A stretch of DNA of 53,248 bases from CAZVCG01 sp964626265 (GTDB lineage Bacteria > Pseudomonadota > Alphaproteobacteria > UBA9219). Position 1 is the first letter of the stretch; every line of letters begins with the position of its first letter. This document shows positions 25,646 through 33,921 of this stretch, one piece after another. A model generated the notes under the pieces. The model did no database searches. It saw only the letters and a list, made by a program, of their open reading frames with translations, and was not told the DNA's origin. The stretch spans positions 1-53,248 of the forward strand of contig CAZVCG010000011.1 of the NCBI GenBank assembly GCA_964626265.1, given 5' to 3'. The translations under genes were made by a program, and so were the position numbers.

Positions 25646-26063
25646 GGGGGTATCTCCTTCGGAATTTCTTATAACGGCGGTTACCGCTTTTTGGTAGAGG
25701 GGTTTACGAGGAGCCAAATCTGGCCGTTAACCTGTTAATCAATTGAGCGCAAATCGTTGCCCCCGAATTCGGGATAAAAAAGACCGGAAAAGGAATAAAT
25801 CTTCCTCCAAAATCGCCAAAAATGCCAAAAATGGCATTCTGGAAGGGGCGAAAATGCCGGAAACCGTGGCGCATATAGACCGTTGTCAGAACTGGCCGCC
25901 GGAGCGTGCGGGTTAACCAGTTAAGGATGAATGTGTACACCCACGAGTTATGAACCCGGCAAAAAATTGATCCGGTCGATGGCGTTCATCTTGCGATGGG
26001 AAACCGATGGAGCATAATTTCCGGATCGTTGCAACCGATGCAATGAACGCCGAGGTTGAATAA
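25646..26063. other. intergenic stretch, no gene recognised
   Basis: This spacer lies between the DUF192 gene and the AT-rich orphan. A 78-residue open frame at 25704-25940 has no coding character. A perfect 7-bp hairpin AATGCCA/TGGCATT (25821-25838), followed on the minus strand by a T-rich run, could be a weak terminator for the orphan gene. Confidence 0.35.
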
Positions 26064-27170
26064 TTAAACGCAGACGAGATGACGAGAGCTTGGTGTACGC
26101 AAAGCATAATGCCGCGAATTGCGAGAATGAGAAATGGATGCAATTCGTTGTTGTTGGCGCAAAGGCAAGTAGCGGTTGGATTGTATAAGCGGATTAACTT
26201 TTGCCGGGATTTTCTTTGGCTGAAGACCTTTATCTTTGCTTCCCTTTGAAACAACAGGTTCTTCTGCAGCCGATCCTTTTGATGGGGCGACTTCCGAAAT
26301 TGACCCGCGGACAACCGCCTTAAAAAAAGCATTAAATTGTTCTTCAGAATTCAAATTTGTATCGCACAACTTATTTGTTTCGCGATCATAGAAATATATA
26401 AACCTTTCTTTCTCTTCTCCCCCTATAACAAATGTCATAATCCCAAATGGCTTTGAAGAGTCACGAGATGGAACAGACGGTTTTATGGTTACTTCAAAAA
26501 CATTTTTGCACGCCTCTGCTTTATCTATGATGGACCTGTTTACGACACTAATTCCGGCAAAACTATCCGTACACATGTTTTCAATGCGTGCATAAGCTTG
26601 TACAGCGTCACGACCCAACTCTTTGACATAGGCCGGAACAAACACTTCCTTATTATGATGTTTAGAGAAGATATATAACTGATTATTGGTAAGAAATTTC
26701 CAAATGGTCTTCGGAGCATTTATAATATACTTTTCCTGAAGTCCATCTATGAAGGTGCGTTCTTTTGTATCCGAGGCAAGACGATCTTTATTTTTATTAG
26801 ATAACAACTCTTGAAAACCGATGATCCCATCAGGGTTCTTCGAAAAGGTAACCTGAGATTTATTTCCAACTGCCTTGCGATTAAGTTTTTCCATGATTGG
26901 AGGTAACGCATTCAGCAGTACAATAGCAGAACCCGCTGCAGCTAACAGCACTCTGCTAGATACTTTCCAAAACGCTTTTACCTTATCTCGATTTTTGGGA
27001 TCATATAAATAGACTACCGTTTTAAAAATGCCATAACCAGCAAGCACAGCCAATGCTATAGCACCGGCAATGATGGCTCCAAACACACTTGATCCCAAAC
27101 CCACTAACAGGGCGGACGCAATACCTGTGCCTAACCCAACATTGCTCGCGTCTTTATCAGGATCCAACAT
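26064..27170 (-). CDS. AT-rich orphan membrane protein, 368 aa
   Basis: I do not recognise this protein. It opens with a glycine/alanine-rich hydrophobic hairpin (about 12-57), has another hydrophobic segment near 68-90, then a long soluble domain of about 230 residues. The last 40 residues (SRNSRHYALRTPSSRH) look like read-through of non-coding sequence, so the frame may be damaged near 26170. Base composition is strikingly AT-rich compared with its neighbours and codon use follows, which suggests recent acquisition. It is flanked by a palindrome cluster on one side and a gene-free gap on the other. The ATG has a GGGG stretch about 10 bases upstream. Confidence 0.6.
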   Translation of the reverse strand: MLDPDKDASNVGLGTGIASALLVGLGSSVFGAIIAGAIALAVLAGYGIFKTVVYLYDPKNRDKVKAFWKVSSRVLLAAAGSAIVLLNALPPIMEKLNRKAVGNKSQVTFSKNPDGIIGFQELLSNKNKDRLASDTKERTFIDGLQEKYIINAPKTIWKFLTNNQLYIFSKHHNKEVFVPAYVKELGRDAVQAYARIENMCTDSFAGISVVNRSIIDKAEACKNVFEVTIKPSVPSRDSSKPFGIMTFVIGGEEKERFIYFYDRETNKLCDTNLNSEEQFNAFFKAVVRGSISEVAPSKGSAAEEPVVSKGSKDKGLQPKKIPAKVNPLIQSNRYLPLRQQQRIASISHSRNSRHYALRTPSSRHLVCV

Positions 27171-27326
27171 ATTAATACCCCAAAATCATATACCCATATT
27201 AAACATCATTTCTTTATTCATCCCTTTTATTAAGCTTCTATTTTTTATTGTCAATGTTTTCAGTTATTTTTCCTTATTTAATTGATGTTAACGTTAATTT
27301 CTTTAGTTAATTTCTTTAGTTCAACT

Positions 27327-27578
27327 GCGCGGGGATGGAACCCCGCGCTACCGTATTCCCGAACTATCCGGAATTTTCGGATAGTTGAGGCGCCAAAAGC
27401 GATGGGGTCACAATAAAAAGGATAACGCGGGCGCGTGAAAATCCGAAAAGTCATTCTGCCTTTTAATTATGTACCCGATGTCGCTTGGTCCCAGTTGTTG
27501 CAAAATTCGCAACAGCTGAGCCATGCATGAAATACAACGGGAAAATTCGATGGGGACACAATAACTATTGTGTCCCCA
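27327..27578. repeat. cluster of five palindromes including two family B copies
   Basis: Between the ntrX stop and the AT-rich orphan lie, in order: GCGCGGGG/CCCCGCGC (27327-27348); AACTATCCG/CGGATAGTT (27362-27386); a degenerate family B element starting GGGGTCACAATAAAAAGG (27404-27476); an AGTTGTTGC/GCAACAGCT hairpin (27494-27518); and a minimal family B palindrome of two perfect 13-bp arms, TGGGGACACAATA, with a two-base loop (27551-27578). No gene lies in this stretch. The last palindrome is 11 bases from the ntrX stop and could act as a terminator. Confidence 0.75.
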
Positions 27579-27588
27579 ATGCTAAATG

Positions 27589-29055
27589 CTAATTGATCTT
27601 CTCACTCCCCACCGCGACTTGTTCGACGGCGGCCATCGCGGGATCGACGTTGCTGTTGCCGTGGACGCCGAGGAGCTTGAGCTTGCGGTGCAGGGCCGAG
27701 CGTTCCATGCCGATGAAGTTCGCCGTGCGCGAGATGTTGCCGCCAAAGCGCGTGATTTGCGCGAGCAGGTATTCGCGCTCGAACATTTCGCGCGCGTCGC
27801 GCAGGGGAAGCGTCATGATCTCGCCGCCTTTTTCCCACCGCAGGACGTTCGGCGTTTGCGCGATGATCTCGGGCGGCAGCATGTCGGCGCGGATCGGGTC
27901 GTTCGCGTCGCCCGCCGCCATGATGAGCAGCCATTCCATCGCGTTGCGCAACTGGCGCACGTTGCCGGGCCAATCGTACGCCTGAAGCGCGGCCATCGCA
28001 TCTTCGCCGAGCGTCCGCACGGGCAAGCCCGACGTGGCGGCGGCGCGCGCGATAAAATGATTGGCCAGAACGGGAATGTCGTCGCGGCGTTCGGTAAGCG
28101 CCGGAATGCGGATGGGCACGACGCTCAAACGGTAATAAAGGTCTTGCCGGATACGGCCCGCCTGCATTTCGATTTGCAAATCCTGCGTGCTGCTGGCGAT
28201 CACGCGCACGTCGACTTCGACCCGCGTCGCGCCGCCAACGCGCGTGAACACTTGTTCTTGCAACACGCGCACGATCTTGCCTTGCGTCTCAAGCGGCATA
28301 TCGCTCACTTCGTCGAGGTACAGCGTGCCGCCGTGCGCGCGTTCGAACAGGCCGATCTTGCGCCCGTTGCCTTGCGCGTCGCCTTCGACGCCGAACAATT
28401 CCTGTTCGATTTGTTCGGGGCGCAAAATGGCGCAGTTGATGACGATGAACGCGCCGCTACCGCGTTTCGAGCGCGTGTGCAACGCGCGCGCCGCGATTTC
28501 CTTGCCGGACCCCGAAGGCCCGAAGATGAGCACGCGGCTGCCCGTCGGCGCGACGCGGTCGATGACCTGCCTCACCTGATTGATCGCGGTGGATTTGCCG
28601 ATAAGCTCGTTGTCGGCCCCTGCCCTTACCTTGAGTTCCTGATTTTCGCGGCGGAGACGGAAAGCTTCAAGCGCGTGGCGCACCTGAAGCACCAGACGGT
28701 CGGCCTTGAACGGCTTTTCGATGAAGTCGTACGCGCCGCGCTTGATCGCAGCGACGGCCGTTTCGATGTTGCCGTGGCCGCTGATCATGATGACGGGAAC
28801 GTCCGGGTGATCGCGCGCGATAAGATCGAGAAGCTGCATCCCGTCCATCGTGCTGCCCTGAAGCCAGATGTCGAGGATGACAAGGCTCGGCCTGCGCGCC
28901 GCGATTTCCGCCACGGCCTTTTCGGCATTGGCGGCTTTGCGCGTCTTGAAGCCTTCGTCGTTCAGGACGCCTTCGATCAAAAGGCAGATGTCGGCTTCGT
29001 CGTCAACAATAAGAATATCGTGGGATAAATTGCGGTCTTTGGCGTTCGCGCTCAT
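27589..29055 (-). CDS. ntrX: nitrogen-regulation-type response regulator NtrX
   Basis: This 488-aa three-domain regulator has a receiver domain with DD 18-19 and phosphorylation site D62, an AAA+ domain with Walker A GPSGSGKEIAARALH and Walker B GGTLYLDEV, and a C-terminal Fis-type helix-turn-helix (SRTANFIGMERSALHRKL). Between ELFG and the Walker B the sigma54-contact loop GAFTGA is absent: the sequence reads ELFGVEGDAQGNGRKIGLFE. As known for several alphaproteobacterial NtrX proteins, it should therefore not activate sigma54 polymerase directly. It is the cognate regulator of ntrY at 30268, separated from it by a solute-binding protein gene. AAGAGGT lies about ten bases before the ATG. Confidence 0.93.
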   Translation of the reverse strand: MSANAKDRNLSHDILIVDDEADICLLIEGVLNDEGFKTRKAANAEKAVAEIAARRPSLVILDIWLQGSTMDGMQLLDLIARDHPDVPVIMISGHGNIETAVAAIKRGAYDFIEKPFKADRLVLQVRHALEAFRLRRENQELKVRAGADNELIGKSTAINQVRQVIDRVAPTGSRVLIFGPSGSGKEIAARALHTRSKRGSGAFIVINCAILRPEQIEQELFGVEGDAQGNGRKIGLFERAHGGTLYLDEVSDMPLETQGKIVRVLQEQVFTRVGGATRVEVDVRVIASSTQDLQIEMQAGRIRQDLYYRLSVVPIRIPALTERRDDIPVLANHFIARAAATSGLPVRTLGEDAMAALQAYDWPGNVRQLRNAMEWLLIMAAGDANDPIRADMLPPEIIAQTPNVLRWEKGGEIMTLPLRDAREMFEREYLLAQITRFGGNISRTANFIGMERSALHRKLKLLGVHGNSNVDPAMAAVEQVAVGSEKIN

Positions 29056-29142
29056 CGGTGGCTTACCTCTTGTGCTGTCTTAAAGACACACCTGTAATCA
29101 AGAAGACACTAAATGTTTATTTGAACCACTCAACAACAATTG

Positions 29143-30084
29143 TTACTGAGTCGGAAGGGTTGTAACAGATTCGGGGGTGGGCGACAAAACGGCGCCTATC
29201 GAGGCCGCGGGCACTTCATACGGCCTCGCAACGCGGAAAACGGCATCCGCCGGCATCCCGTGCTTATCAAGCGTTTTATCGACAAAACGTCCGTAAAGCA
29301 TTTGAACAAAAGCGGAATCCAGCATGGTTTTAAGGGCCGTATCGCTCTGGGGGAGCGCGATGGTTACCGGAAACGCCCGCAAGGGCCTGTCCGGCGTAAG
29401 GTTGATCAGCTTGCCCGGGTTGGCTTGCGCGTAGCGCAGGCCGTCCTGAACCGGCACGAAAGCGATGTCGGCCTTGCCGGATTCGACTTCGGTCAAAACC
29501 TGAAGATCCGCCGTCATGTTCGGCAGCCACGAGATTTTCGCCATCGGGAAGTCCTGTTGCGCGATGATGCCGTTGATCGAGCCGTCCGTTGCGGACACCG
29601 TCACCGAAATGTCGTTCACCGCGTCGAGGTTGCGGATGAACCGCCGATCGTCGGCGCGGCCATAAGCCACGACCGTTTCATAATAAAGCGGCATCGAATA
29701 GCCGACATAACGGCCTTCGACCGGATTCATCCAATAGTCCGTGCAGATGGCATCGACGCGGCCCGATTGCAGGGACTCCACCGAATTGCCCCAGCCGACT
29801 TCCTCCGTCCAGTCGACCTTTATGTTCAACAAGCGTCCCGCTTCGTTCAGAATATCGACGATCGCGCCGGAAAGTTTGCCCGTTGTGGGGTCCTTGGCGA
29901 CGTGCGGCGGGTGCATGACGTAGCCGCAGCGCAGCGTTTGCGTGCGTATCACGCGCTCGTAGGCCGTTTCCTTTTTCGGCAAGCCTTCGGGTTCGCTTTT
30001 CATAAGCCAAAGTCCGATCTGGCCGCCTGCGATGCCGCAAAGAGCCGCCAACAACATCGTGCCGATTACGTGCCGAGAGCGCAT
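29143..30084 (-). CDS. family 3 periplasmic solute-binding protein between ntrY and ntrX
   Basis: This 313-aa protein has an N-terminal signal peptide or anchor (about 5-28), then a two-lobed SBP_bac_3 fold: LRCGYVMHPPH, GKLSGAIVDILNEAGRLL, GRVDAICTDYWM, a lobe-crossing VTVSATDGSING and ADIAFVPVQDGL. Such proteins bind amino acids or similar small molecules in the periplasm, for ABC uptake or as sensor inputs. No permease or ATPase gene is next to it. It has an excellent ribosome binding site (AGGAGGT six bases from ATG). Lying between the sensor kinase ntrY and its regulator ntrX, it may feed a ligand signal to NtrY (inference). The upstream spacer contains a family-A palindrome. Confidence 0.85.
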   Translation of the reverse strand: MRSRHVIGTMLLAALCGIAGGQIGLWLMKSEPEGLPKKETAYERVIRTQTLRCGYVMHPPHVAKDPTTGKLSGAIVDILNEAGRLLNIKVDWTEEVGWGNSVESLQSGRVDAICTDYWMNPVEGRYVGYSMPLYYETVVAYGRADDRRFIRNLDAVNDISVTVSATDGSINGIIAQQDFPMAKISWLPNMTADLQVLTEVESGKADIAFVPVQDGLRYAQANPGKLINLTPDRPLRAFPVTIALPQSDTALKTMLDSAFVQMLYGRFVDKTLDKHGMPADAVFRVARPYEVPAASIGAVLSPTPESVTTLPTQ

Positions 30085-30114
30085 GGGAAGACCTCCTGAA
30101 AATCATTTTGTCGC

Positions 30115-30260
30115 GTCATTCCCGCGAAAGCGGGAATCCAGCGCGAGCGATAGCGAGCATATGAGTCAATAATGTCTTTCACAAGATAAGTTTGTTGGTT
30201 TTATTCTTCATAAGGCGCGCAGACGCGCGCCCCTGGATTCCCGCTTTCGCGGGAATGACA
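30115..30260. repeat. MITE-like palindromic element, family A copy 3 (inverted)
   Basis: A 146-bp copy in the opposite orientation to those at 12897 and 14794. The ends read GTCATTCCCGCGAAAGCGGG and its complement. The interior carries GCGAGCGATAGCGAGCATAT at one side and GGCGCGCAGACGCGCGCC at the other, the reverse complement of the layout at 12897. It occupies the ntrY to solute-binding-protein spacer and ends eight bases from the ntrY stop codon. Confidence 0.85.
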
Positions 30261-30267
30261 CTTTCTC

Positions 30268-32511
30268 TCACACCCCCGCCGCGGCTCGTTTTTCCTGACG
30301 CGGCTGAGTCGTGTCAACCAGACGGCGCGGCCATATGAGCGTGACGACGGCGCCGCCGCCCGGCCTATCATCCAGTTCAAGGTGGCCCTGGTGATCTTCC
30401 ATGATTTTTTTGACGATGGCCAAACCAAGCCCAGTACCCTTGCTGCGCGTGGTGACATAGGGTTCCGTCAGCCGGTTGCGCTCTTCGACCGGCAGGCCGA
30501 TGCCGTTATCCTCAACGCGCAACATGACATTTTCATCCGTGAGCGCCAGCGTGAGCTTGATCTCGCCTCTGGGTAATTCGCCATTATCAGGAACCGGACG
30601 CGCGTCGATAGCTTCAGCAGCGTTTTTCAGCATGTTGGTGAGCGCCTGCGCGATCTGGCGCGCATCGCAGTCGGCATAGCATTTGCCGGACGGAATATCC
30701 TGAACGTAATTGATGTCGGCGCGGCTTGCGGATTGCAAAAACGCCGTCTGGCGCGTCAATTCGCGCAGTTCCTGTTCCTTGATGACGGGCGTGGGCATCC
30801 TTGCGAACGCCGAGAACTCGTCGACCATGCGGCCGATGTCTTCCACATGCTTGACGATGGTGTCGGTGCAAGTCTGGAAAACTTCGGGGTCGGATTGCAC
30901 TTCGTTCGCGTATTTGCGGCGCAGGCGTTCGGCGGAAAGCTGGATGGGCGTGAGCGGATTTTTGATTTCGTGCGCGATGCGCCGCGCCACGTCGGCCCAT
31001 GCCGCCTTGCGTTGGGCCGAGACGAGTTCCGACACGTCGTCGAACGTCACGACATAGCCTTTGACCTCGCTGCCCTGCATCTCAGACGACAAACGCACAA
31101 GCAACGTGCGCATCGGCTGGCCCGGACGGCGGATTTCCACCTGCCCGTCCCTCAACTTCGCGCCGCGCGGCATGGTTTGCACAAGCTCGAATATCTCCGG
31201 CGCCAGAACGCTTAAAGAATGATCGGTCAAGGCCTCGGTGTTCGTGATCTGGAAAAACTCGGCCGCCGACGCGTTCATCAGGTTGATGCGGAATTGCGGA
31301 TCAAGCCCGATGACGCCCGCCGACACGCCCGACAGAACGGCTTCGGTAAAGCGGCGGCGCAAATCGAGCTGGCGGTTGGCTTCGATCAAATCGGCGCGTT
31401 GAGTTTCAAGCTGATGCGCCATGCGGTTGAACGCGCGGCCCAGCGCAGCGAGTTCGTCCTCGCTCTCTTCCGACGTGCTCACGCGCGCCGACAGATCGCC
31501 GCCGCGAAGGCGGTCCGTCGCGTTGATGAGTTCGCTGATCGGGCGGACAAGCTTCGTGGCGAAGTTCAAGCCGAACCAGATGGCGGCCATGAACAAAAGC
31601 ATGGCCACCAGGACGAAGATGACGGTTATCAGAATGCGGATGCCCGAACTGTGCTCTTTCAGGTCGTGATAATCCTTCACCGCCCTTTCGGTCGCTTCCA
31701 TGTGAGCCAGCACCTTGGGTTCGACGAGCCGTCCGACAAACAAATATGTATCGACGAAATTGTCGAGGCGCAGGAGCGCACGGACGCGGTCGTCCGTTTC
31801 GCTTATGAGCAGGACAACGTCGCCCTTGCGCGCGCGCTGGCGCATTTCCTCGGTAATCGGCTCGAACGACAGGGCGAACGTCAGGCCCGAACGCGCCAAT
31901 ATCTTGCCAGAGCCGTCGAACACGATGACTTCCGTCAGCGAGCGGAGATAGGCTTGCGCGGAAACGAGCTGGGCGAAACGTACAGGATCGCCGGAAACGA
32001 TGGACGCCTGGCGGTTAAGGTCGTTGGCCATCGCCAAGGCGTCGGCGCGCAGGACTTGTTGATGCTCTTTGAGATAGGCTTGCGCGACTTCCTGCGATTC
32101 ATCGAGCGCGGTGCGCACGCGTTCCGAGAACCACGCCTCAACGCCGAAGTAGAAGAATACGGCGGCGAACATCGCGACCAAAACGGCAGGAGCGGCGGCC
32201 AGAAGCGAGAACACGCTGACCATGCGGACATGGAGCCGCGAGCCTGCCTGATTGCGGCGGCGGCGCATCCAGATGGCATAGATGCGCTGGGCGACGAGCG
32301 AGCTGAGCAGCAAAAGGAATGCGAGATCAAGAACAAGCAGGATCGTCACCGTCGTCGGGTCGTTACCGAAAAACGGCCTATGCGTGAGCGCGGCGTACGT
32401 CGCGAGACTCGAAGCAATCGCCATGACCACGAGGATGATGGCGAGCTTGCCCTTGAGCCCGCTACGCGCCAACCAGATCGACAGGCGTCTTGTTATCGCG
32501 GAGCCGATCAT
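30268..32511 (-). CDS. ntrY: sensor histidine kinase NtrY
   Basis: This 747-aa membrane kinase partners NtrX. It has an N-terminal membrane region with several helices (about 20-110), a periplasmic or extracytoplasmic domain, another helix near 310-335 and a HAMP linker (LVRPISELINATDRLRGGDL). A PAS domain (about 395-500), a dimerisation/phosphoacceptor helix with the His in RRIAHEIKNPLTPIQLSAERL and an ATPase domain with DNGIGLP and GTGLGLAIVKKI follow. The start at ATG 32511 overlaps the stop of the upstream NtrC-remnant gene (ATGA), which fixes it against the much longer open frame. All kinase motifs look intact. Confidence 0.95.
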   Translation of the reverse strand: MIGSAITRRLSIWLARSGLKGKLAIILVVMAIASSLATYAALTHRPFFGNDPTTVTILLVLDLAFLLLLSSLVAQRIYAIWMRRRRNQAGSRLHVRMVSVFSLLAAAPAVLVAMFAAVFFYFGVEAWFSERVRTALDESQEVAQAYLKEHQQVLRADALAMANDLNRQASIVSGDPVRFAQLVSAQAYLRSLTEVIVFDGSGKILARSGLTFALSFEPITEEMRQRARKGDVVLLISETDDRVRALLRLDNFVDTYLFVGRLVEPKVLAHMEATERAVKDYHDLKEHSSGIRILITVIFVLVAMLLFMAAIWFGLNFATKLVRPISELINATDRLRGGDLSARVSTSEESEDELAALGRAFNRMAHQLETQRADLIEANRQLDLRRRFTEAVLSGVSAGVIGLDPQFRINLMNASAAEFFQITNTEALTDHSLSVLAPEIFELVQTMPRGAKLRDGQVEIRRPGQPMRTLLVRLSSEMQGSEVKGYVVTFDDVSELVSAQRKAAWADVARRIAHEIKNPLTPIQLSAERLRRKYANEVQSDPEVFQTCTDTIVKHVEDIGRMVDEFSAFARMPTPVIKEQELRELTRQTAFLQSASRADINYVQDIPSGKCYADCDARQIAQALTNMLKNAAEAIDARPVPDNGELPRGEIKLTLALTDENVMLRVEDNGIGLPVEERNRLTEPYVTTRSKGTGLGLAIVKKIMEDHQGHLELDDRPGGGAVVTLIWPRRLVDTTQPRQEKRAAAGV

Positions 32512-32801
32512 GCGTCTTTTCCGTTCGTATTTGTGTTGGCTGCGCGTCCAACGGCAATGCCCAGTTCGCGGATTTTCTTGCGTAACGTATTGCGGTTGAG
32601 GCCGAGCAACTCGGCGGCGCGCAACTGGTTGCCTCGGCACTTGGACAATGCGACGCTGAGTAGCGGCCGTTCGATCTCGCGCAAGATGCGGCCATAGAGC
32701 CCTGAGGCAGGCAAGCCGCTGTCATGCGCGGCGAAATAATCGCGCAGATGCTTTTCAACGGAGGCGGAAAGGCTTTGAGGCTTCGTTTCTGGTTGTTCCA
32801 T
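32508..32801 (-). CDS. NtrC remnant: Fis-type DNA-binding domain only
   Basis: This 97-aa protein corresponds to the C-terminal part of alphaproteobacterial NtrC: ASVEKHLRDYFAAHDSGLP, GLYGRILREIERPLLSVAL, and the helix-turn-helix GNQLRAAELLGLNRNTLRKK. The receiver and AAA+ domains that normally precede it are absent, and no trace of them lies between it and the dusB stop two bases upstream, so the loss looks clean rather than a recent frameshift. The histidine kinase gene ntrB, normally between dusB and ntrC, is also gone. It is translationally coupled to ntrY. It may work as a free Fis-like DNA-binding protein (inference). Confidence 0.85.
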   Translation of the reverse strand: MEQPETKPQSLSASVEKHLRDYFAAHDSGLPASGLYGRILREIERPLLSVALSKCRGNQLRAAELLGLNRNTLRKKIRELGIAVGRAANTNTNGKDA

Positions 32802-32803
32802 GG

Positions 32804-33853
32804 CTAGACCGTTTGTTCGACTAAGGGTTCAAAGAAATATCTAATCATTTCGCGCACTCGGGCGGGATCGCCGCAGGAATTCACCGCCGCGCGGAACTCG
32901 GACGATTTCGACAGGCCCCTGCTGTACCAGCCGATGTGCTTGCGCGCAATGCGCAGGCCCGTGTAATCGCCGTAATAAGAAAGCATCGCCTCGAAATGTT
33001 CGGTGAGCGTTTCATATATCTGCTTGAGCGACGGCGGCGACGCGTCGATGCCAAATTGCAATTTGTCCATGACCGCGCGCAAAAGCCAAGGGCGGCCATA
33101 CGTCCCTCGCCCGATCATCACGCCATCCGCGCCGGAAAGCTCCAAGGCTTTAAGGGCAGACACGCCATCTGTAATGTCGCCATTGACGATGACGGGAATG
33201 TTTACGGAATCTTTCACGTGGCGTACTGCAGTCCAGTCGGCTGAGCCGTTATAGAACTGGTTGCGCGTACGGCCATGCACCGTGACCATCTGAACGCCGA
33301 TGTCTTCCGCGATTTTCGCGAGACGCGGCGCGTTGATGGTCTCTGCGTTCCAGCCAAGACGCATTTTGAGCGTCACGGGAACGCTTACGGCCTTGACGAC
33401 TTTTTCCAGAATGCTGGCCGCGAGTTTTTCATCGCGCATGATCGCCGCGCCCGCGAGATTGTTCACGATTTTTTTGACGGGACAGCCGAAGTTGATGTCA
33501 ATGATAGGCGCACCACGGTTTTCGTTCAGTTTCGCGGCTTCGGCCATCACATCCGGTTCGCATCCGGCGATTTGGACGGCCATGGGTTGTTCGTCGTCGC
33601 CCTTCTGGACCATCTGAAGCGTTTTGCGGACTTCGCGGATCATCGCCTGACTCGCGATCATCTCGGAAACCATCAGCCCTGCCCCGTGCCTTTTCACAAG
33701 GCGGCGGAACGGCTGATCCGTCACGCCAGCCATCGGGGCCAGGATCACAGGCATATCGATCGTCACCGCGCCAAGCCTTATGGGCCGAAGGCGCGGCAAA
33801 ACCGCGGCGCAATGCCGCGTTTTTTCATATTGTTGAGGTGCCGTGTCCAGCAT
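32804..33853 (-). CDS. dusB: tRNA-dihydrouridine synthase B
   Basis: DusB reduces specific uridines of tRNA to dihydrouridine using FMN and NADPH. The 349-aa protein has ILAPMAGVTDQPFRRL, the catalytic Cys in INFGCPVKKI, VTLKMRLGW, VTVHGRTR and DGVMIGRGTYGRPWL, the FMN-binding pattern of the family. The first 30 residues are likely an extra N-terminal extension or the start is further in. It sits at the head of the ntr locus, as in most Alphaproteobacteria. Confidence 0.95.
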   Translation of the reverse strand: MLDTAPQQYEKTRHCAAVLPRLRPIRLGAVTIDMPVILAPMAGVTDQPFRRLVKRHGAGLMVSEMIASQAMIREVRKTLQMVQKGDDEQPMAVQIAGCEPDVMAEAAKLNENRGAPIIDINFGCPVKKIVNNLAGAAIMRDEKLAASILEKVVKAVSVPVTLKMRLGWNAETINAPRLAKIAEDIGVQMVTVHGRTRNQFYNGSADWTAVRHVKDSVNIPVIVNGDITDGVSALKALELSGADGVMIGRGTYGRPWLLRAVMDKLQFGIDASPPSLKQIYETLTEHFEAMLSYYGDYTGLRIARKHIGWYSRGLSKSSEFRAAVNSCGDPARVREMIRYFFEPLVEQTV

Positions 33854-33921
33854 CCGCCAGCCCTAATTGCCTAATTTTTAGGCAACCATAGCCGTGACCG
33901 CCCAGATAAGCAAGCGGTCAC

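Noticed and set aside
25704..25940. 78-codon minus-strand frame before the DUF192 gene
   Set aside because: Phe/Arg-rich with no domain pattern or ribosome binding site; likely chance.
27586..29028. 480-codon plus-strand frame opposite ntrX
   Set aside because: Antisense shadow of a clear response regulator; its content is Arg/Asp/His-rich filler.
31219..32697. 492-codon plus-strand frame opposite ntrY
   Set aside because: Antisense shadow of a histidine kinase with intact motifs on the minus strand.
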